The notes under the pieces: model-generated
What the model was told of the DNA's origin: nothing
The model's input: the letters and a program-made list of their open reading frames with translations, nothing else
Database searches by the model: none
Program-made: the position numbers and the translations under genes
Assembly (NCBI GenBank): GCA_964567595.1
Contig: CAZMNF010000021.1
Span: 1 to 32,540 of the forward strand
Direction: 5' to 3'
DNA length: 32,540 nt
Source of the DNA: CAZMNF01 sp964567595
Lineage (GTDB): Bacteria > Bipolaricaulota > Bipolaricaulia > RBG-16-55-9
In this document: piece after piece, positions 31,803-32,540 of the stretch
Layout of the letters: every line of letters begins with the position of its first letter
Position numbering within the stretch: the first letter of the stretch is position 1

Positions 31803-32540
31803 GCCGGAGCGCTACGACGAGGGGCGCTATCTCGCCGCCAAGCGGGCCATCGACGCCCGCTCGCGCGACTTGCGCACCTGGCGACGTTTCCTCGAAGAGC
31901 TCCAACAGCGCGCCCAAGCGAAGCCATCTGACGAGCCGCTGCGGATCCTGGAGCTCGGCGGCGGTCTCGGACATTTGGCGACCGAGGTCCTGGCTCGGCT
32001 CGAAGTGCTTGAAGCCCCCGCGCTCGACTACACGCTCGTGGATCTTTCATCCGCCAACCTGGACGGGGCCCGGGCGACCGTCGCCGCTTGGGCCGACTCC
32101 GCGGGGTTCAGCGTCGACGACACCTCCGATGGGCTGCGGTTGACACGGGGTGAGGCTGTGTGGCGCGTGGGGGTTGCGCATCGGGAAGCGCTCGCCTACT
32201 TGGCCGAGTCTTCAGACGATGAGCCCTGGGACGTCGTCATCGCCCAGGCGTTTCTCGACTTGGTGCACCTGCCGGCGTTCCTCGATTTATTGTCTGACCG
32301 ACTCAACCCGAACGCGCTGGCCTACTTCCCCATCAACTTCGACGGGCTGACCGCCTTTGAGCCGCCGCACGATCCCGAGCTCGACCGAGCCATCGTCGAC
32401 GCCTACCATGCCTCCATGGACGCGCGCGCCGCACTCGGGGGCCCGTCTGCCGGGAGCCGCTCCGGGCGCGAACTGCTCCTGGCGCTGCGGGAGCGCGCCC
32501 GAGTGCTCGCGGCCGGGAGCTCGGATTGGATCGTCCTGGC
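31795..32540 (+). CDS. SAM-dependent methyltransferase (3' end outside the window)
   Basis: From ATG at 31795, eight bases inside the glycosyltransferase end, an open frame runs to the window edge for 248 codons without a stop. The SAM-binding motif I is ILELGGGLGHLA (about 51-62), followed by an acidic strand end (TLVDLSSANL, about 79-88) and WDVVIAQAFLDLVHL (about 143-157). The class I methyltransferase assignment is likely; the substrate is unknown. The overlap with the glycosyltransferase suggests that the two act in one pathway. Confidence 0.8.
   Translation, partial: MPEPERYDEGRYLAAKRAIDARSRDLRTWRRFLEELQQRAQAKPSDEPLRILELGGGLGHLATEVLARLEVLEAPALDYTLVDLSSANLDGARATVAAWADSAGFSVDDTSDGLRLTRGEAVWRVGVAHREALAYLAESSDDEPWDVVIAQAFLDLVHLPAFLDLLSDRLNPNALAYFPINFDGLTAFEPPHDPELDRAIVDAYHASMDARAALGGPSAGSRSGRELLLALRERARVLAAGSSDWIVL

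Overview
This is a GC-rich window, densely packed with bacterial genes and with few intergenic gaps over 150 bp. YidC carries a long periplasmic domain, which is typical of diderm bacteria. It is paired with Jag, which is more typical of Gram-positive and deep-branching phyla. Uma2-family genes are abundant. Together these suggest an uncultured, deep-branching, probably diderm bacterium. I cannot assign a phylum from the sequence alone. No rRNA, tRNA, CRISPR array, insertion sequence or phage gene was seen.

Layout. (1) 28-1506 (-): an aldehyde dehydrogenase, divergent from (2) 1793-7838 (+): the most unusual locus. It holds a Rieske protein, a b6-type cytochrome b, RnfC, RnfD, a chimeric membrane Fe-S protein (NqrF-like 2Fe-2S domain plus RnfB-type 4Fe-4S domain), a soluble 2Fe-2S ferredoxin with an extra C-terminal domain, and a cytochrome b subunit IV. 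A partial Rnf/Nqr module is therefore inserted between the two halves of a Rieske/cytochrome b complex. A perfect TTGACA-N17-TATAAT promoter lies upstream and a hairpin lies downstream. RnfA, RnfE, RnfG, ApbE and any cytochrome c1 or f are absent from the window. (3) 7931-10410 (-): jag and yidC. (4) 10536-12916 (+): ribE, ribBA and ribH. (5) 13102-23788 (+): a MetF-like protein, a Wzz-type chain-length protein, phosphoglucose/phosphomannose isomerase, mannose-1-phosphate guanylyltransferase, phosphohexomutase, a phosphodiesterase-like protein and a Sat-CysC fusion, with three Uma2-family genes spaced between them. (6) 23822-26934 (-): a Gfo/Idh/MocA-aldo/keto reductase fusion and a TIM-barrel protein. 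(7) 27033-32540 (+): a CDP-alcohol phosphatidyltransferase, a GTP cyclohydrolase II-RIB7-type reductase fusion, an MDR dehydrogenase, a PTPS/QueD-family protein, a GT-B glycosyltransferase and a methyltransferase cut by the window end.

How the genes may work together. In region 2 the Rnf-derived part could exchange electrons between NAD(H) or ferredoxin and the b hemes or quinone pool of the Rieske/cytochrome b part. This could be a quinone-linked, possibly electron-bifurcating complex; that is inference. Region 5 can convert fructose-6-phosphate to GDP-mannose and looks like surface polysaccharide synthesis. PAPS from Sat-CysC could allow sulfation. Region 7 looks like a pathway that makes a GTP-derived pteridine or pyrimidine and then glycosylates and methylates it.
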